Assembly: GCA_037349315.1 (NCBI GenBank)
Contig: JBAIAC010000133.1
Span: forward strand, 1,178,001 to 1,242,000
Direction of reading: 5' to 3'
From: Chelydra serpentina
Lineage: Eukaryota; Chordata; Testudines; Chelydridae
Length of the DNA stretch: 64,000 bases
How positions within the stretch are numbered: the first letter of the stretch is position 1; each line of letters begins with the position of its first letter. Positions 61,120 to 64,000 of this stretch are shown one piece after another. The translations under genes and the position numbers were made by a program. The notes beneath the pieces were generated by a model. It worked only from the letters and a program-made list of their open reading frames with translations. It searched no databases and had not been told where the DNA came from.

Positions 61120-61208
61120 TACTTAATATTGCTCATGCTTTGAGTAGGGGATTGGACTAGAAGACCTCCTTGAGGTCTCTTCCAACCCTAATATTCTATG
61201 ATTCTATG
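61120..61208 (+). mobile_element. CR1 LINE 3' tail
   Basis: GGATTGGACTAGAAGACCTC and CTTCCAACCCTAATATTCTATGA, followed by the terminal ATTCTATGA repeat: the standard CR1 3' end. It abuts the decayed coding exon, so its insertion probably removed the acceptor and head. Confidence 0.85.
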
Positions 61209-61478
61209 AAAACCATAGTGGGATCTTCAGCAGCAGCTGACATTGGAGGTGGTGATGGGCACATGTGGTGATAGAGCCTTATAACATTATGGAGGTTTCT
61301 ATGGTTGGGTGGGGGGAGTCCCTGTGGTTATGGGACATGACATGGTAATCGGGGTCCACATGGATAGGAGAGAATCCTATGTGGTTTCAAGGTACCATAT
61401 GGTTGTGGGAGGAATATAGCTCTGTGGGGATGATGACGGGGCTATGAGTACCTTACTGGAAACAGTGGGCTATGTTAA
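61209..61478 (+). pseudogene. plus-strand CBP tail pseudogene
   Basis: The sequence retains a GY-rich tail in broken frames (HYGGFYGW, then CGYG) and a terminal GYEYLTGNSGLC-TAA. This aligns with the end of the intact gene at 2.0 kb (GYGNCGPC), and both share the following AAACCCAG. There are internal stops and frameshifts, and the head and core are missing beyond the CR1 insertion. It is the only other plus-strand copy whose tail is still visible at this position in the unit. Confidence 0.78.
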
Positions 61479-62950
61479 ACCCAGTAGGCATATCTAAAGA
61501 AAAAGGAAGAACCAGGTAATGAACAGCAAGATACAGATTAAAGTTTTAGCTCATAGGCCTGGCTTTGAGAAGTGCTGATTACATCAAACAATTTGTGAAA
61601 TAACAAAAGAGCTGCATTTAATCAGAACTTCTGCAAACATGCCTAATGTTTCCCATATTGCACAGGATGGGTTTTTCTTCTAATGCCTTCCTGGCTATGT
61701 GCTTCCTCTATTATCAACACACTGGGCCTTGGTGATGCAGAAAGAATGGTGCTTGCAGTACTCTGGAGCAAATTCTGACTGAGATGGATTTACTGCATTT
61801 CTCCAAGCTTGGCAAGGATATAAACTCTTGTGCTTCAGGGTATCGTCCAAAAATGGGGGTAGATTGGGTTCAGACAAGGTCATTGAGAAGGGTTCAAAGG
61901 GGCCTGTTCGGAGGGAAGTTTCGTGTGAGTGGATAAGAGGTATAGAAAGAGGGGGAAAGTGGGGGAAAGTGATGGGGGAAAGTGAAAAAGTTCCTACAGG
62001 GGCAGGTGACCCCATACCTATGTTCTGCTGGGTTTCTTACACCTCCCTGTGAAACCTCTGGCACTCACCACTGTGGGACAGAGGCCTGATCTGCTGCAGC
62101 AATGCCTAGGTTCTTCCATTCCAAGGATGGGTCCATAGGTATGGTCTGACACTGAAGTATAAGCTACATTGCCCTTAAATACAACCCGGTGCCATATGGC
62201 TAAATCTCCCCTCACTATGTGAGTATTACATCATGTCATTGAACAGCCTTGATGGTCTGGATACATTTTTTCTTTTTTGTTGTCAAATCAAAAATTTCAT
62301 TAGTGGAAAATATTCATCTTCTGGGAACTGAGAGCCACGAACATGTTGAAGAACAACATAGTAGAAAATTCAATCTTGTTATCTGCCGTTCCAGCTATAT
62401 CAAGCTAAGGTACACCCCGGTGGTTTTTTTAATCAAAATGTTAATATGGAGTACAGTGAGGAACAGCTTCCTGAAAAACCATTAGATTCTTGTACTGAAG
62501 TAATGGTCAGTGTACTGATCTTTTCATAGCACAAAGGAGGTTCCTGACTGCTGCAGATGACTTTAGGGGTGGCCAATTTTCTTTGCCTTCCAAAAATCTG
62601 GGTTGCAATCCAACAAAGACTCACACAGACACTTTCAACGAACCACACGATTGGTCCTTTTGAAACCAAAGGAAATATTTAAATTCTTAAAGTGAAAATC
62701 TGTGTAAGTCTTAGCAGGAAAAGGCTTTTTGCTAAACAGATCATGCAAGGAAGAGCTCCGCCCCTGGGTAGAGGGCCTGCAGAATTCTATGAACCACTTA
62801 AAGGGCTTGATTCTCGTATCACTCCAGGCCTTCAAACGTTGCAACTTGAGAGTTGTCTAGTGCTATCTGCTCTACTGGGATGAATTTCATCCAGCACGAT
62901 ATTTGAACAAGGAGGGAGGAACACGGAAAACCAAAAGACCCATATTATGA
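61479..62950. other. intergenic spacer downstream of CBP gene 7
   Basis: No gene is supported. Diverged counterpart of 52.8-54.6 kb, shortened by deletions. Confidence 0.5.
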
Positions 62951-62962
62951 TGCAGCACTGTT

Positions 62963-62968
62963 TTTAAT
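62963..62968 (-). promoter_or_regulatory. polyA signal of CBP gene 7
   Basis: Minus-strand ATTAAA in the conserved context, about 470 bases beyond the stop codon. Confidence 0.65.
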
Positions 62969-63441
62969 GAGAACGAAATTTGCCATACAGAGTTACAGAC
63001 AGAAATAATACAGAGCAGAAAGAATATTTTCCCGTGATTTCCAAAAGGGCTGCGACCGATCACCCGCATCCTTGGGATGGATTTGAGGCAAGATGTTCTT
63101 TTTCCTTTGTTCCAGGTGCAGAGCTGGACGAACAAATTAAAGTGATAATAAATACAACTGACGCCTCTCTTAAGGCCCCTGTTTCCTTCACACTGCAGGG
63201 TTAGTGCAAACAGCCTGAGTGTAATTCAGAATGTGACTAAGAGAAGAAGCAGGTGGTTGGGAAAGCATTGGCAGAAAGAGTTTATAAGCATAATATTAGA
63301 AATCGGACTATGAGCCAAAGGGGCTGAGCAGACACAGCTCGCATTGAATTCAAGTGGAGCCAGACCTGCGCAGCACTTCTGAATCTATCGCTTGTTGTTC
63401 ATTTCCTGGTCTTTTCTTTTACCATTCAATTCCTGCAGGGT

Positions 63442-63972
63442 TTAACATGGGCTACAGCTTCCACTCAGGTACCTATGGCAAGATACCCCGGAACCGCATG
63501 ATCCTCCATAACCGTAACCTCTCCCGTAACCGCACAATCCCCCGTAACCTCCCCGGTAACCACACAACCCCCCGTAACCGTAACCTCCCCCATAACCTCC
63601 CCCGTAACCACACAGTCCACCATAACGGCCCCCGTAACCATTCAATCCCCCATAACCATAATGGCCCCCGTAACCACCTAATCCGCCTAAACCATACAAT
63701 CCTCCATAATGGCCGCCATAGCCGGCGTATCCCCCCAAACCGAATGTGCCCCCATGGCCGGGTCCAACCATAGGTGCTCCGACAGCTCCCACTTCACTCT
63801 GCTGAGGGAAATTGCTGAGAATTGGTCCTGGGACAGTTACGACAACCGGTGAGGGTCTGATGATCACTTCAGAGTCAGGGCACTGCCTAACGCATGGCTC
63901 GTTGCAGCTGCCAGAAACTGGACTGGGTCGGGCCACCCCGCATTCTGGATAGCACAGGCCAGAGTAAGACAT
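63442..63972 (-). CDS. corneous beta-protein (beta-keratin), gene 7 of the array, variant tail
   Basis: The product is 176 residues: [12 protein letters not shown] head, CNEPCVRQC, core box ([23 protein letters not shown]) at about 35-57, GY-rich repeats and the variant end [13 protein letters not shown] shared with gene 6. It is ten residues shorter than gene 6, through loss of [15 protein letters not shown] repeat material, and its core has T-V-P where gene 6 has T-I-P. The coding sequence is complete. The acceptor (exon starts at 63993) is visible, but the intron, exon 1 and promoter lie beyond the window. Structural filament protein by family. Confidence 0.92.
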   Translation of the reverse strand: MSYSGLCYPECGVARPSPVSGSCNEPCVRQCPDSEVIIRPSPVVVTVPGPILSNFPQQSEVGAVGAPMVGPGHGGTFGLGGYAGYGGHYGGLYGLGGLGGYGGHYGYGGLNGYGGRYGGLCGYGGGYGGGYGYGGLCGYRGGYGGLCGYGRGYGYGGSCGSGVSCHRYLSGSCSPC

Positions 63973-64000
63973 CTTTCTGTGATGGAGGGAAACCTGAAAC

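Overview
The window is vertebrate nuclear DNA, most probably from a hard-shelled cryptodiran turtle. It carries a run of corneous beta-protein (CBP, formerly beta-keratin) genes of the kind found in the sauropsid epidermal differentiation complex. The genes have a single coding exon behind a short noncoding exon 1. The repeat fauna (CR1 LINEs, tRNA-derived SINEs of the turtle Cry type, hAT- and Harbinger-like MITEs, a solo retroviral LTR) fits the same assignment. Species cannot be named from the sequence alone.

Layout. 1-3 kb holds one small plus-strand Gly/Tyr/Cys-rich gene (CDS 2009-2257) with promoter, exon 1 and polyA signal. 4.2-7.6 kb is a transposon patch: two MITEs and a frameshifted transposase-like gene. 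From 11.7 kb to the right edge lies a head-to-tail array of seven minus-strand CBP genes spaced about 8.2 kb apart, with CDSs at 11963-12403, 20320-20859, 28516-29097, 36754-37335, 45048-45542, 55324-55884 and 63442-63972. All seven CDSs are open. Six have a visible promoter and exon 1; the seventh runs off the window before its exon 1. Each protein has a Cys-rich head, the conserved beta-sheet core box and a long Gly-Gly-Tyr-rich tail.

Between the minus-strand genes lies a second, plus-strand CBP lineage that is almost entirely dead. Its remains are core-box pseudogenes at 15.3, 24.5, 32.7 and 40.5 kb, promoter/exon-1 relics at 16.3, 24.8, 33.0, 40.8 and 60.0 kb, and a tail pseudogene at 61.2 kb. 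Only the gene at 2.0 kb still has an intact splice donor and reading frame.

The array grew by unequal exchange. Bases 21251-29488 and 29489-37726 are near-identical 8,238-bp tandem copies, and gene 3 looks like a crossover product of genes 2 and 4. At 49.06-52.53 kb one unit is inverted and gutted. Insertions with empty sites in sister units (hAT MITE, SINE, solo LTR, Harbinger MITE, CR1) give a relative order of events.

Both strand classes of promoter share one block: a GTTTGTTT plus TAACTAATTAG motif ending exactly 50 bp from the TATA-box 10-mer. The spacing is broken only in the surviving plus-strand gene. The proteins would be co-expressed structural components of cornifying keratinocytes in scute, claw or beak. 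There are no operons or other pathways here.
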